A program made the position numbers and the translations under genes. A DNA stretch of 64,000 bases from Geomonas sp. Red32 (GTDB taxonomy: Bacteria > Desulfobacterota > Desulfuromonadia > Geobacterales > Geobacteraceae): positions 310,001 to 374,000 of the forward strand of contig NZ_JAKLOY010000003.1 in the NCBI RefSeq assembly GCF_023652955.1, read 5' to 3'. How positions within the stretch are numbered: the stretch's first letter is position 1; each line of letters starts with the position of its first letter. The notes under the pieces are model-generated. The model saw only the letters and a program-made list of their open reading frames with translations, did no database searches and was not told where the DNA came from. Below are positions 42,456 to 51,246 of the stretch, piece by piece.

Positions 42456-42941
42456 ATGAGCAAAGATCTAGTCGCGCCGAAGGAGCGGGTCAACATCGTG
42501 TATCGCACTGCCGAGGGCGATGCTCGCGAGGAGGTCGAGCTGCCTCTGAAGCTTCTCGTGCTGGGTGATTTCACCGGCAGACCGGACGAAAGACCGATCG
42601 AGGAGCGTGAGCCGGTGTCGATCGACAAGGAAAACTTCAACGAGGTCATGAGGTCGCTGGGAGTTGCTGTGCAGTTTGCCGTGCCTAACTGCCTCTCCGG
42701 TAACCCGGGCGACGAGCTTGCCGTCGCCCTCGATTTCCAGACCCTTTCCGGCTTCGGACCGGAATCGATCATGGAGCAGGTCCCGGAGCTCAAGCGGATT
42801 CTCAAGCTTCGGGAGGCACTGCGCTCCCTGAAGGGGCCCCTCGCCAACGTGCCGGAGTTCCGTCGCAAGATCCACGAACTGCTGGCCGATGCCGATACCC
42901 GGGCGAAGCTATTGTCCGAAGTCGGCACGGCCGGCCGCTAG
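42456..42941 (+). CDS. tssB: Type VI contractile sheath small subunit TssB
   Basis: A 161-residue protein with the TssB/VipA pattern: 'RVNIVYRTAEGD', 'LPLKLLVLGDFTGRPDERPIEE' and 'FQTLSGFGPESI'. It interlocks with TssC to build the sheath that contracts around the Hcp tube. AAGGAGAG stands upstream of the ATG at 42456. tssC follows nine bases after the stop. Confidence 0.96.
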   Translation: MSKDLVAPKERVNIVYRTAEGDAREEVELPLKLLVLGDFTGRPDERPIEEREPVSIDKENFNEVMRSLGVAVQFAVPNCLSGNPGDELAVALDFQTLSGFGPESIMEQVPELKRILKLREALRSLKGPLANVPEFRRKIHELLADADTRAKLLSEVGTAGR

Positions 42942-42950
42942 GAGGACGCC

Positions 42951-44435
42951 ATGACGACCGAAACGATTACCTTGGAAAGACCTCTGCAAGGGCCGGGGGC
43001 AGGCTGCTCCCTTTTGGACGACATCGTCAGTTCCACCCGGCTGGAAACCGCCGACGAGGCCTATGCCATCACCAGGAGCGGTGTGGAGGCACTGGTGGCC
43101 GAGGTCGCCGGACGCGGAACGGAAAGCGTCCAGGTCTCGAAGGCGGTCCTCGACGACATGATCGCCCAACTGGACCGCAAGCTCTCTCAACAGCTCGACG
43201 AGATACTCCATCATCCCGAATTTCAAAGACTGGAGTCTGCCTGGAGATCGCTCGCTTTCCTCGTTGACCGGACCGATTTCAGGGAGAACAACCGGATCGA
43301 CCTCCTCAATGCCAGCAAGGAGGATCTCTCTGAGGATTTCGAAGATTCACCGGAAGTAATAAAGAGTGGCCTCTACAAGACGGTGTACTCCGCAGAGTAT
43401 GGTCAGTTCGGCGGCAAACCGTATGGCGCCCTGATCGGTAACTTCGAGTTTGGACACGGACCGCAGGACATCAAGCTTCTGCAAAACGTTGCCGCGGTCG
43501 CAAGTATCGCCCATGCCCCTTTCATCGCGGCGGTGGCACCGGGCTTTTTCAGCTGTGAGGATTACACTTCGCTCCCCAACCTGAAGGACATCTCTGCCAT
43601 TCTGGAAGGGCCTCAGTACGCCAAGTGGCGCTCGTTCCGGGAGAGCGAGGAGGCGCGCTACGTGGGCCTCACCCTGCCCCGGTTCCTGCTGCGGCTTCCC
43701 TATGGCGAAGAGAGCAATCCGGTGAAGAATGCCGGTTACGAGGAAGGGGTCACCGGCAGCCACCAGCGCTACTGTTGGGGAAACGCCGCCTTCGCCTTCG
43801 CCACCCGGCTCACCGAGAGCTTCGCCAATTTCCGCTGGTGCGCGAACATCATCGGGCCCCAGGGCGGTGGCACCGTCGACGACCTTCCGCTTCACCACTA
43901 CCAGTCCATGGGAGCCCTGCAGTCGAAGATCCCCACCGAAGTGCTGGTCTCGGAGCGGCGCGAGTTCGAACTGGCGGAGGAGGGTTTCATACCCCTCACC
44001 ATGCGCAAGGGAAGCGACAACGCCGCGTTCTTCTCCGCCAACTCCGCGCAGAAGCCGAAATTCTACGGTGCCAGCAAGGAAGGGAAAGAGGCCGAGTTGA
44101 ACCACCGTCTCGGACTGCAGCTTCCCTATGTCTTCATCGTCAGTAGGCTCGCCCACTATCTCAAGGTTCTTCAGCGGGAGAACATCGGAAGCTGGAAGGA
44201 GCGCGCGGACCTTGAGAGCGAGCTGAACCTCTGGATCCGGCAGTATGTTTCCGACATGGACAACCCCATGCCAGGCGTGCGCAGTCGGTGTCCCCTCCGT
44301 CAAGCCGAAGTCTCCGTCGAAGAGGTCCCCGGCGAGGCCGGTTGGTACCGCGTGGGGCTCAAGGTCACTCCCCACTTCAAATACATGGGCGCCTACTTCA
44401 CCCTCTCACTGGTGGGGAAGATGGAGAAGGGATAG
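42951..44435 (+). CDS. tssC: Type VI contractile sheath large subunit TssC
   Basis: A 494-residue TssC/VipB: 'EFQRLESAWRSLAFLVDRTD', 'GALIGNFEFGHGPQDIKLL', 'FANFRWCANIIGPQGGGTV' and the C-terminal 'PLRQAEVSVEEVPG' are characteristic. AGGAGG lies before the ATG. Full length for the family. Confidence 0.97.
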   Translation: MTTETITLERPLQGPGAGCSLLDDIVSSTRLETADEAYAITRSGVEALVAEVAGRGTESVQVSKAVLDDMIAQLDRKLSQQLDEILHHPEFQRLESAWRSLAFLVDRTDFRENNRIDLLNASKEDLSEDFEDSPEVIKSGLYKTVYSAEYGQFGGKPYGALIGNFEFGHGPQDIKLLQNVAAVASIAHAPFIAAVAPGFFSCEDYTSLPNLKDISAILEGPQYAKWRSFRESEEARYVGLTLPRFLLRLPYGEESNPVKNAGYEEGVTGSHQRYCWGNAAFAFATRLTESFANFRWCANIIGPQGGGTVDDLPLHHYQSMGALQSKIPTEVLVSERREFELAEEGFIPLTMRKGSDNAAFFSANSAQKPKFYGASKEGKEAELNHRLGLQLPYVFIVSRLAHYLKVLQRENIGSWKERADLESELNLWIRQYVSDMDNPMPGVRSRCPLRQAEVSVEEVPGEAGWYRVGLKVTPHFKYMGAYFTLSLVGKMEKG

Positions 44436-44479
44436 TTCTTTCAGGTTCTCAAACCGCTCTAGTTAAGGAGGATCACGTT

Positions 44480-44965
44480 ATGGCAATGCCTGCGCATCTA
44501 ACCCTGGTAGGAGAGAAGCAGGGAAAGATTGAAGGTTCGTGCGACATGCAAGGGAGAGAAGGGAGCATCCTGGTGTACGCCATGGATCATGATGTCAGTA
44601 TCCCGCGCAGCTCGACTGATGGCCTCGCCACCGGAAAGAGAGTGCATGGAGCCCTCACCGTCACCAAAGAGTATGACAAGAGCTCGCCCAAGCTGTATCA
44701 GGCTCTTTGCACGGGCGAGCACCTGAAGAACGTGACTATCAAATGGTACCGGATTACCAAACAGGGCACTGAGGAGCACTACTTCAGTCACGTCCTGGAA
44801 GATGCCATCGTGGTCAAGATGCGTCCCACCATGCCGGTAACCCTCCTGGCTGCCAACGACCCGTACCGCCACATGGAAGAGGTCTCCTTCACCTACAAGA
44901 AGATAAAGTGGACCTGGGAGCCCAACGGTATCGAAGCCGAGGATAGCTGGACCGTCCCGCGGTAG
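44480..44965 (+). CDS. hcp: Type VI tube protein Hcp (TssD)
   Basis: A 161-residue Hcp1-like protein: 'GSCDMQGREGSILVYAMDHDV', 'LTVTKEYDKSSPKLYQALCTG' and 'VSFTYKKIKWTW'. It forms hexameric rings that stack into the secreted tube. AAGGAGG eight bases before the ATG. A large hairpin follows, which could raise Hcp relative to the downstream genes. Confidence 0.96.
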   Translation: MAMPAHLTLVGEKQGKIEGSCDMQGREGSILVYAMDHDVSIPRSSTDGLATGKRVHGALTVTKEYDKSSPKLYQALCTGEHLKNVTIKWYRITKQGTEEHYFSHVLEDAIVVKMRPTMPVTLLAANDPYRHMEEVSFTYKKIKWTWEPNGIEAEDSWTVPR

Positions 44966-44971
44966 AGAAAA

Positions 44972-45011
44972 ATGCCGCCTCCCTCCCAGGCGGGAGGGGG
45001 GCGCACGGCAT
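44972..45011 (+). terminator. Two-tier hairpin between hcp and tssE
   Basis: Outer stem ATGCCG/CGGCAT (44972-44977 with 45006-45011) encloses an inner CCTCCC/GGGAGG stem (44978-44983 with 44992-44997). No T-run follows, so it is more likely an mRNA stabiliser or partial attenuator than a full terminator. Confidence 0.5.
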
Positions 45012-45041
45012 TACCCCGACTGAAATCCAACGGTGACCGAC

Positions 45042-45452
45042 ATGCACGAAGAACGATTGCTGGAACGTATCCGGTCGGTGGAGAAGGAGCCGCAACGGCG
45101 ACGGGGGGATGACCTGCGGCGAGGCATCAGATCTTTGGTTTCGCACCTGCAGCGTATTCTCAACACCCGCCAGGGGAATGTGCCGATCGCCGGCGACTAT
45201 GGCGTTCCGGATTTCATCGATTTCCTTCAGACCTTCCCGGAATCGGTTGTTGCAATCGAAAGCAGCATCAGGACCGCCATCGAAAAGTATGAACCGAGAC
45301 TCTCCAACGTAAACGTGGCCTTTCTCCCGGATCAGGACGACGTATTGACGCTCCGCTTCCAGATCAACGCCAACCTGACCGGGGAAGGGGGACGCAGAGT
45401 TTGCTTTGAAACCGTGGTCGATGCCGACGGAAAGCTCCTGATCCTCGCCTGA
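45042..45452 (+). CDS. tssE: Type VI baseplate protein TssE
   Basis: A 136-residue gp25-like baseplate protein: 'RRGIRSLVSHLQRILNTRQGN' and 'YGVPDFIDFL' match TssE/HsiF. The ATG at 45042 is preferred because GGTGA lies five bases upstream; the GTG at 45033 is an alternative. It caps the sheath at the baseplate with TssF, TssG and TssK. Confidence 0.92.
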   Translation: MHEERLLERIRSVEKEPQRRRGDDLRRGIRSLVSHLQRILNTRQGNVPIAGDYGVPDFIDFLQTFPESVVAIESSIRTAIEKYEPRLSNVNVAFLPDQDDVLTLRFQINANLTGEGGRRVCFETVVDADGKLLILA

Positions 45453-45491
45453 TTTTTGCTGCAGGACACCTCCCGTTACCGGAGTCAATTC

Positions 45492-47210
45492 GTGACCGAC
45501 CGCTTTTTTCAACAGGAACTGGCTCTGTTTCACGACCTTGCAGCGGAGTTCGCTTCCGCCCATCCGGCACTCGCCCCCCTACTCGACAAAGACAAGAACG
45601 ACGCGGATGTCGAGCGCCTGCTCGAGGGCGCCGTGTTTCAGAACTCGTTGCTTCTTCAGAAGCTGGAGGGCGATTTCCCCGCCTTGGTCCACACCCTGGT
45701 GCAACTGATCCTGCCCCACTACCTGCGTCCTGTCCCGGCCACGACCCTGATCGCCTATACGCCGCATCCTTCTCAGAGTTGTCCGGTCACGGTCCCCGCC
45801 GGGACCCGGTTCGCTTCCGCCCCTGTTGACGGTACGCCATGCCTCTTCACCACGACCGCCGCGGCCGAGGTTCACCCTGTCGAACTCGTCGATGCAACGT
45901 CAGCGCGGCGAACTGGGCGACGTGGCGAGATTTTCCTCCGTTTCACAATGGCTGGAGCCTCGCAATCAGGGTGGCACCCTAAGAGTTTGCGCTTGTTCCT
46001 CTCGGGCGATCACTCCACAGCGACCGACCTCTTCTTGCTGCTTACCCGGCACGTTAGCCGGATTCTCGTGGCTCCCCTGAATGGCGAGGGCGGTGTAGTG
46101 CTCCCTTCCGGCAGCGTAATCCCTGCCGCCTTCGTCGATGCGGAGCCGGTTTTCCCGTATCCACCTCATGCGTTACCCCGCTACCGGCTGCTGCAGGAGT
46201 ATTTCAGCTTCCCGCAGAGGTTTCTCTGTCTCGATGTGCAGGGATTGGATTGTTGGGAGCCCTGCCGAGACTTCACCGTGACTTTCGAGCTCGATAACAT
46301 CACCGCCTGGCCTCGAATAAAGCAGGAGAACTTCATCGTGAATGCTGTTCCGGCCGTCAATCTCTTTTCCCAGGAGGCCGAGCCGGTCTTGGTAACCCAT
46401 CGCACCAGCCGCTACCCGATCCGCCCGAGCGGCCTGAATCCCGGCCAATACAGGATCTTCTCCGTTGACCGGGTGACCGGTTACACGCGGTCAACGTGGA
46501 GGGAGCGCGAGTACTTCCCCTTCGAGCTTTTCACCGGCGACCACGGAACGGCACCGCTCTATCACGCAGAAGCCGATCACTCCTCGCATCCCGATCGGCA
46601 CCGAACTGCACTTTGTCTGAGCTTTCCCGGCGGGCCCCCACTTCCCGATGACGAATCTCTCTCTATCTCACTGACTTGTACGAACGGAGCCCTTCCGGGC
46701 AAATTGCGCATCGGCGACATCCGCGGAGAGGCCGCCTCCCTGCCCGAAGTGGTGATCGGCCGCAATGTCACCCCGATCAGCCCCGGCCAGGATCCCCCGG
46801 CTGGCCTCGCCTTGCTTCGCCGGTTACTTTCCCATCTTTATCTGAACTATCTCCCCCTGGAAAGTGCGGAACGCCTGCGTGCGCTCCTGGAGCTGTATGT
46901 CTTTGCCGCCGATGACGGAACGCGTGGTACGGCCAGCCTGAAGAGAATAGCCGGCATCGAGTCGGTTGAGGTAACCGCCGGCGAACGTCTCGTTAGCGGA
47001 GTCGTTCTGAGGGGGCGGGAGATCCGCGTGAAGGTACGCCAGGACCACTTCGCCGGGGCAGGCGATATGTACCTCTTCGGTTGTGTGCTGGATCGTTTTC
47101 TCGTGCGTAGCGCACCGGCGAACTGCTACACCCACTTCGAGTTGCTCGACACCCTGACAGGAGCGAGCTGGCAATGGCAGACACAACTGGCAACGCGTCC
47201 CATCCATTGA
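45492..47210 (+). CDS. tssF: Type VI baseplate protein TssF
   Basis: A 572-residue TssF/VasA: the N-terminus 'TDRFFQQELALFHDLAAEFA' and 'LLEGAVFQNSLLLQKLEGDFPAL' plus 'LIQL...HYLRPVP'-like signature identify the family. GTG at 45492 is chosen, seven bases after GGAG and in line with the usual family start; a TTG at 45456 is also in frame. It forms the baseplate wedge with TssG. Full length, unlike tssG which follows with a 37-base overlap. Confidence 0.92.
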   Translation: MTDRFFQQELALFHDLAAEFASAHPALAPLLDKDKNDADVERLLEGAVFQNSLLLQKLEGDFPALVHTLVQLILPHYLRPVPATTLIAYTPHPSQSCPVTVPAGTRFASAPVDGTPCLFTTTAAAEVHPVELVDATSARRTGRRGEIFLRFTMAGASQSGWHPKSLRLFLSGDHSTATDLFLLLTRHVSRILVAPLNGEGGVVLPSGSVIPAAFVDAEPVFPYPPHALPRYRLLQEYFSFPQRFLCLDVQGLDCWEPCRDFTVTFELDNITAWPRIKQENFIVNAVPAVNLFSQEAEPVLVTHRTSRYPIRPSGLNPGQYRIFSVDRVTGYTRSTWREREYFPFELFTGDHGTAPLYHAEADHSSHPDRHRTALCLSFPGGPPLPDDESLSISLTCTNGALPGKLRIGDIRGEAASLPEVVIGRNVTPISPGQDPPAGLALLRRLLSHLYLNYLPLESAERLRALLELYVFAADDGTRGTASLKRIAGIESVEVTAGERLVSGVVLRGREIRVKVRQDHFAGAGDMYLFGCVLDRFLVRSAPANCYTHFELLDTLTGASWQWQTQLATRPIH

Positions 47211-47353
47211 TCAAAGACCTTATCAGCCTCGGTCACGAGTTCTCCTTCGAACAGGTCATGTGCCTGGCTCGGGTCATACTGGGGGAGGAGAGGGTGCCTG
47301 AGCTCCCTGGATCCTGGCTCCTCAATCTGGCTTTATTAGAGTCTGTCCGCTAA
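47174..47353 (+). pseudogene. tssG: tssG remnant (N-terminal 59 codons)
   Basis: An ORF overlapping the end of tssF encodes 59 residues. Its 'LIKDLISLGHEFSFEQVMCLARVIL' stretch fits the TssG N-terminus (Leu-x-Phe-x-Phe-x-Gln...), where full TssG has about 330 residues. After 'LLNLALLESVR' the frame meets TAA in sequence that no longer looks like this family. TssG is an essential baseplate wedge part, so the cluster is probably inactive unless a second tssG exists elsewhere. Confidence 0.7.
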
Positions 47354-47565
47354 AGCGGGAACCTCAGCATGAAGCGGAAATATATATAGTGTCGGTATGG
47401 GCTCATGATTATCTAGAGCGTCAGCAGCCCAATAAGGAACGGCAAGACCTCCCTACGGCTATAGTAGTTGCCCATAACTTCAAGGTTATAGGTGAACTCA
47501 GTGAGATTTACCCTTCGGGTTGGGTGACAGATGTCACTACACACTACAGAAGCTTGCTGATAATG
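47354..47565. other. AT-rich unassigned segment after tssG break
   Basis: About 210 bases clearly lower in GC than either side, with a small CCGC-TAAA-GCGG hairpin near its left edge. Open short frames occur on both strands but none matches a family I recognise. It may be the remains of an insertion element or the joint of a deletion. Confidence 0.5.
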
Positions 47566-47599
47566 AAAAAGCCGCCGGGATTTCCCTGGCGGCTTTTTT
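47566..47599. terminator. Strong bidirectional terminator
   Basis: Perfect 11-bp stem AAAAAGCCGCC/GGCGGCTTTTT (47566-47576 with 47588-47598), T-run on both strands. It ends the minus-strand pectate-lyase-like transcript and would also stop read-through from the type VI genes. Confidence 0.95.
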
Positions 47600-47618
47600 G
47601 TTACTACGCCTGCTTCGG

Positions 47619-49373
47619 TTACTGCACGGCCAGCGCGGTTGGGGCGGAGGGGGTGGCGTTGCTGGTGCCGTTCGCGTTGTCGCCCCAGGGGGTGCCGTTG
47701 CCGGCGCCGGGGGCGGTCGGATACATCGGGCTCACGTCGGGGCCGATGGCGGGCCACTGCATGGTCCCCCACCAGGCAGGCTTGCCGGTCAGATACAGGC
47801 TCGGCGGCAACACGGTGTCGTTGGAGCCGTTGTACATGACGGTCTTGTTCACGCTGTCCCAGTTCCCGTGCAGCAGCAAGGTGGCGGCTACCTGGCTGTC
47901 GTTGCCGGAGGCGTCGCCGTCGCCGTCGCCGGTGTAGCCCAGCCGGAAGATGGCGAGCTGGCCGGAAAGGGTCATGTTGTTCGCCTCGTACAGGCTCTCA
48001 ACCCCGCTCCCCATCACGTTGCCGATCGCGTTGTAGTACTGCGCGTTCTTCTGCAGGTCCATGTCCCATCCCGCCCCGGTCTTGTTCGGAGTCAGCGTCT
48101 GCCGGTTCCGGAAGAAGGTGTTGTGGCTGGAGCTCCCCCACACGTCGTCGGCCAGGATGCGGCCGTCGCCGTAGTTTCCTTCGAAGAGGTTCATGGAGGG
48201 ATGGGCGCCGTGGAACTCGAAGACGCCGAGGTTCCAGTTGGTGTTGGTGTAGTAGAGCTGGGTTATGTAGTTGTACGCGAACACGTTGGCCGAGGTCGGC
48301 CCGTCCAGCTTGTGGGGCATGAACAGGTGGTAGAGCTGGTTGTTCTCGAAGAGGTTGCCGGAGCCGGGGCCAATCCAGATGCCGTAGGCCCTGCTGGTCG
48401 CGTAGCTCGTGCCGTTGATCGGCAGGGCGGGGACCCCTTCGTGGAACTTGCAGCCGCGCACGGTGTTACGGTAGGCCTGCTTCACCCTCACCATGGTCTC
48501 GTAGGAGCCGATCGCCTCCACCCGCAAAAGCCAGCAGTTGTTGGTGCCGTACATGGCGATGGTGCAGCCGTCGCTGGTCTGGGAGCTCGACCCGCTCGCG
48601 CTGTTGTCCACGGTCAGGCTCTCGATACCGGCGTCGCTGGTGGTCCCGTTGATCTTGGTTGCCTGGGGGCTCTGGCTTGCGGAGAAGTTCCAGCTGAGCT
48701 GGATCTCCAGGGTGGCGGTGGTGGAGCTCGGTACCGCGGCTACCCTGTTGAGCATCCCGAGCGACCGTGTGCCGCTCGCACGGCCGCACCAGCTGCAGGT
48801 GCCGTTGTTGCCGACGTTGGTGACGACGGGGTTGCCGGAGGCGTTGTTAAGCTGGTCGATCTGGATGACGTCACCGACGCTCCAGCCGTGGGCCGAGGAG
48901 GTGGTGATGGTGGTGGAACCCTTGCTCATCCCGGCGCTTATCGAGTAGGAGGTGCCGTAGCCTGCACCGTTGCTGAAGCCGATCAGGTAGGCGCCCCCCA
49001 TCCCGGAGGCTCCCTTGACGATGGTGGACCCCATACCGGCGCCCCTCAGGGTGATGCCGGATTTGATCACCACCGGGCTGCTGATCGTAAAGGTGCCGCT
49101 CTTCAAAAGGATCACCTGGCCCGACGGGCAGTTGGAGATGGCGCTCTTGATGGCGGAGGTGTCATCCCCCCCGGAGGGGGAGAGGGTGGTGTAGATGGTC
49201 GTGCGGTTGGGGATGTCTCCAACGACGCCGACGTTCCCCGCCCACGGATAGGAGCGGTCGGTGGGGAGCGAGTAGGTGGCGTGGGAGGCGGTGGCGAAGG
49301 CGGTCAGCGCCACCATGACCGTGAAAATGATCACCCGCCAGTGATGCAGGTGGCTTTCGATAGCTTTTTCCAT
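47619..49373 (-). CDS. Exported beta-helix protein, pectate-lyase-superfamily-like
   Basis: A 584-residue protein with a signal segment (about 12-33, 'VIIFTVMVALTAFATASHA'). 'TSAIKSAISNCPSGQVILLKSG' and 'GITLRGAGMGSTIVKG' are the start of a right-handed parallel beta-helix of the pectate-lyase-3 type, with many Asn-rich turns in the middle (NLFENNQLYH, NVFAYNYITQL). The C-terminus is Gly/Asn/Ser-rich. Polysaccharide or surface-matrix function is likely, but no catalytic residues can be assigned. It lies after the malectin-like gene on the same strand (182-base gap) and may share its riboswitch-controlled transcript. Confidence 0.8.
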   Translation of the reverse strand: MEKAIESHLHHWRVIIFTVMVALTAFATASHATYSLPTDRSYPWAGNVGVVGDIPNRTTIYTTLSPSGGDDTSAIKSAISNCPSGQVILLKSGTFTISSPVVIKSGITLRGAGMGSTIVKGASGMGGAYLIGFSNGAGYGTSYSISAGMSKGSTTITTSSAHGWSVGDVIQIDQLNNASGNPVVTNVGNNGTCSWCGRASGTRSLGMLNRVAAVPSSTTATLEIQLSWNFSASQSPQATKINGTTSDAGIESLTVDNSASGSSSQTSDGCTIAMYGTNNCWLLRVEAIGSYETMVRVKQAYRNTVRGCKFHEGVPALPINGTSYATSRAYGIWIGPGSGNLFENNQLYHLFMPHKLDGPTSANVFAYNYITQLYYTNTNWNLGVFEFHGAHPSMNLFEGNYGDGRILADDVWGSSSHNTFFRNRQTLTPNKTGAGWDMDLQKNAQYYNAIGNVMGSGVESLYEANNMTLSGQLAIFRLGYTGDGDGDASGNDSQVAATLLLHGNWDSVNKTVMYNGSNDTVLPPSLYLTGKPAWWGTMQWPAIGPDVSPMYPTAPGAGNGTPWGDNANGTSNATPSAPTALAVQ

Positions 49374-49499
49374 GTATTCCTTCCTTGTCGATGCCGACGC
49401 GGGGCATCGGGATGCAATTTGGATTCGGGGCCGAGGGACCTTGTGGACTTCTGGACCCGGTAAACCGCGGAATGGCCGGGTTGGTCACTCCGTTGAGGC

Positions 49500-49543
49500 T
49501 TCCCCCACCCCCCCGGCCCCCTCCCTCAAGGAGGGGGGAGGGG
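49500..49543. repeat. C-run/G-run hairpin repeat, copy 2
   Basis: Closely similar to 18551-18590 (TTCCCCCACCCCC, CCCCCTCCCTCA, then G-runs). It lies between the two exported-protein genes and could reduce read-through from the first to the second. Confidence 0.6.
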
Positions 49544-49555
49544 CGATGGAGGTGG

Positions 49556-51136
49556 CTACGGGGTCTTGACCAGGAGCCCCCTCACTTCGGCGTTGTTGAT
49601 CACGCTGGTGAAGGTGACGTTGAGGGTGCCGTTGGTGACCGAGACCGGGACGACCACGTCGTAGGCGGTATTGGCCCCGGCCTTGGCGAAGATGTCGAGG
49701 TTGCTGATCACGGTGGTGCCGTTGACGGCGACGTTGAAGACCCGCTTGCCGGAGGCGGTGAAGTAGCTCTCGGCGAACTTGAGGGTCAGGTTGTAATTGC
49801 CGTTGGCCATCGGGATGGCGTAGCTGAAATTCCCGTAGCGCTCGCTCTGGTAGAGTGCCCCGTCGCTGGTGCCGCTGATGGTGGCGGTGGTTGCCCCCAG
49901 GGTGCCGCCGCTGTAATCGGCATCGGCCTGGTAGGTGACCCCCGTGCTGCCACTCGTGTAGCTCGACCCGCCGGCGTTGGTGGCGAAGGCTACCGTGCCG
50001 CTGGCCGGGGCGGTACTGGTGGCGGCCGCCACCTTGATGCCGCGGATTTCGGCGTTATTGACCGAGGCGGTGAGTACGACGTTGATTGTCCCGTTGGTGA
50101 CGCTGACCGGGACCGTGACGTCGTAGGCGGCGTTGGCCCCCACCTTGGCGTAGATGTCGAGGTTGCTCACCGCGGTGGTGCCGTTGACGGCGACCGAGAA
50201 GATGCGCTTGCCGGAGGCGGTGAAGTAGCTCTCGGCGAATTTGAGGGTGACGTTGTAGGTGCCGTTGGCGGCCGGAATGTTGTAGGAGAAGCTGGTGCCG
50301 TAGCGCTCGCTCTGGTAGAGGGGCCCTTCGGTGGTGCCGCTGATGGTGGCGGTGGTCCCGCCGGGGGTGCCGCCGCTAAAGGCCGTGTCGGCGCTGTAGG
50401 TGAGCCCGGAGGAGTTGGTGTAGCTCGCCCCCCCGCTGTTGACCGCGAAGATCACCCCGCCGCTGGAACTGCTGGAGCCCGTGGAGGTGCTGGCTGCCAC
50501 AAAGCTCGCGGCGATGGTGTGGTTGGCGCCGACCGAGCTGAAGGTGTAACTGGTCACCGGCCCGATCCCGTTGCCGTCGACACTCACCCCGTTGATGGCA
50601 TAGCCGCTGGCGGGGGTGATGGTGAAGGATTGGCTGCTTCCGGCCGCTACCGTGACGCTCGTGATGGTGGTGGTGCCGTTGGTGGCCGTGCTCACGTTGC
50701 TGTTGCCCACTGCGGTGAGGGTGCCGCCGGCGTAGCAGGTGGCGGTGACGGTGTAGGTGGAGACCGCCACGGTCTTCGTTACCTCGTTGGAGTAGCTGCT
50801 CTCGTTTCCTGCGGTGTCATAGGCGGTGACGGCGAAATAGTAGGTGCTTCCCGCGGTGAGGTTACTGGCCGCGTAGCTCGTTACTTTGCCCACGTCGATC
50901 TTCTGCTGATAGCTGTGGCTGGCTGAGCCTAGGTAAACCTTGTAGCCGGCCAGGTCGGTAAGGGTGCTGCCGTTGGTGTTGGTGGTGGGGGCGCTCCAGT
51001 TGAGGGTAGCCTGGGCCGCTTCCGCAGGGCGGGCTCCCCACGTGAGGGTGGCGGCGGTCAAGGTGAGAAGGAGCAGCAGGAAGCTCCCCCATCGCCAGAA
51101 CAGCGCGGTACTGTTTACTTCGCCTCGTTCACTCAT
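49556..51136 (-). CDS. Exported Fn3 plus tandem malectin-like protein
   Basis: A 526-residue secreted protein: signal peptide (about 15-41), fibronectin type III domain (about 42-125, 'GSTYYFAVTAYDTAGNESSYSNEV'-like pattern), a short beta-repeat domain (about 128-212), Ser-rich linker, then two malectin-like carbohydrate-binding domains (about 225-370 and 380-526). The malectin domains are close duplicates, sharing 'LYQSERYG' and 'TLKFAESYFTASGKR'. It probably binds extracellular or cell-surface glycans. AGGAGG lies 11 bases before the ATG. Expression is governed by the cGAMP-type riboswitch upstream. Confidence 0.85.
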   Translation of the reverse strand: MSERGEVNSTALFWRWGSFLLLLLTLTAATLTWGARPAEAAQATLNWSAPTTNTNGSTLTDLAGYKVYLGSASHSYQQKIDVGKVTSYAASNLTAGSTYYFAVTAYDTAGNESSYSNEVTKTVAVSTYTVTATCYAGGTLTAVGNSNVSTATNGTTTITSVTVAAGSSQSFTITPASGYAINGVSVDGNGIGPVTSYTFSSVGANHTIAASFVAASTSTGSSSSSGGVIFAVNSGGASYTNSSGLTYSADTAFSGGTPGGTTATISGTTEGPLYQSERYGTSFSYNIPAANGTYNVTLKFAESYFTASGKRIFSVAVNGTTAVSNLDIYAKVGANAAYDVTVPVSVTNGTINVVLTASVNNAEIRGIKVAAATSTAPASGTVAFATNAGGSSYTSGSTGVTYQADADYSGGTLGATTATISGTSDGALYQSERYGNFSYAIPMANGNYNLTLKFAESYFTASGKRVFNVAVNGTTVISNLDIFAKAGANTAYDVVVPVSVTNGTLNVTFTSVINNAEVRGLLVKTP

Positions 51137-51246
51137 CTTCGCTATTTCCTCCTGATAGTCTGCCGGTGGCTGGCAGCCACTTGGGCGATCTCGACTGCGT
51201 GGGGCGCCGCCCGCTCCGGATGCGTCCGGTCCCCCGGTTCCAGACG

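Noticed and set aside
47389-47937. 182-codon plus-strand frame across the AT-rich scar
   Set aside because: It runs through the terminator and into the antisense of the pectate-lyase-like gene; the first 60 codons match nothing I recognise.
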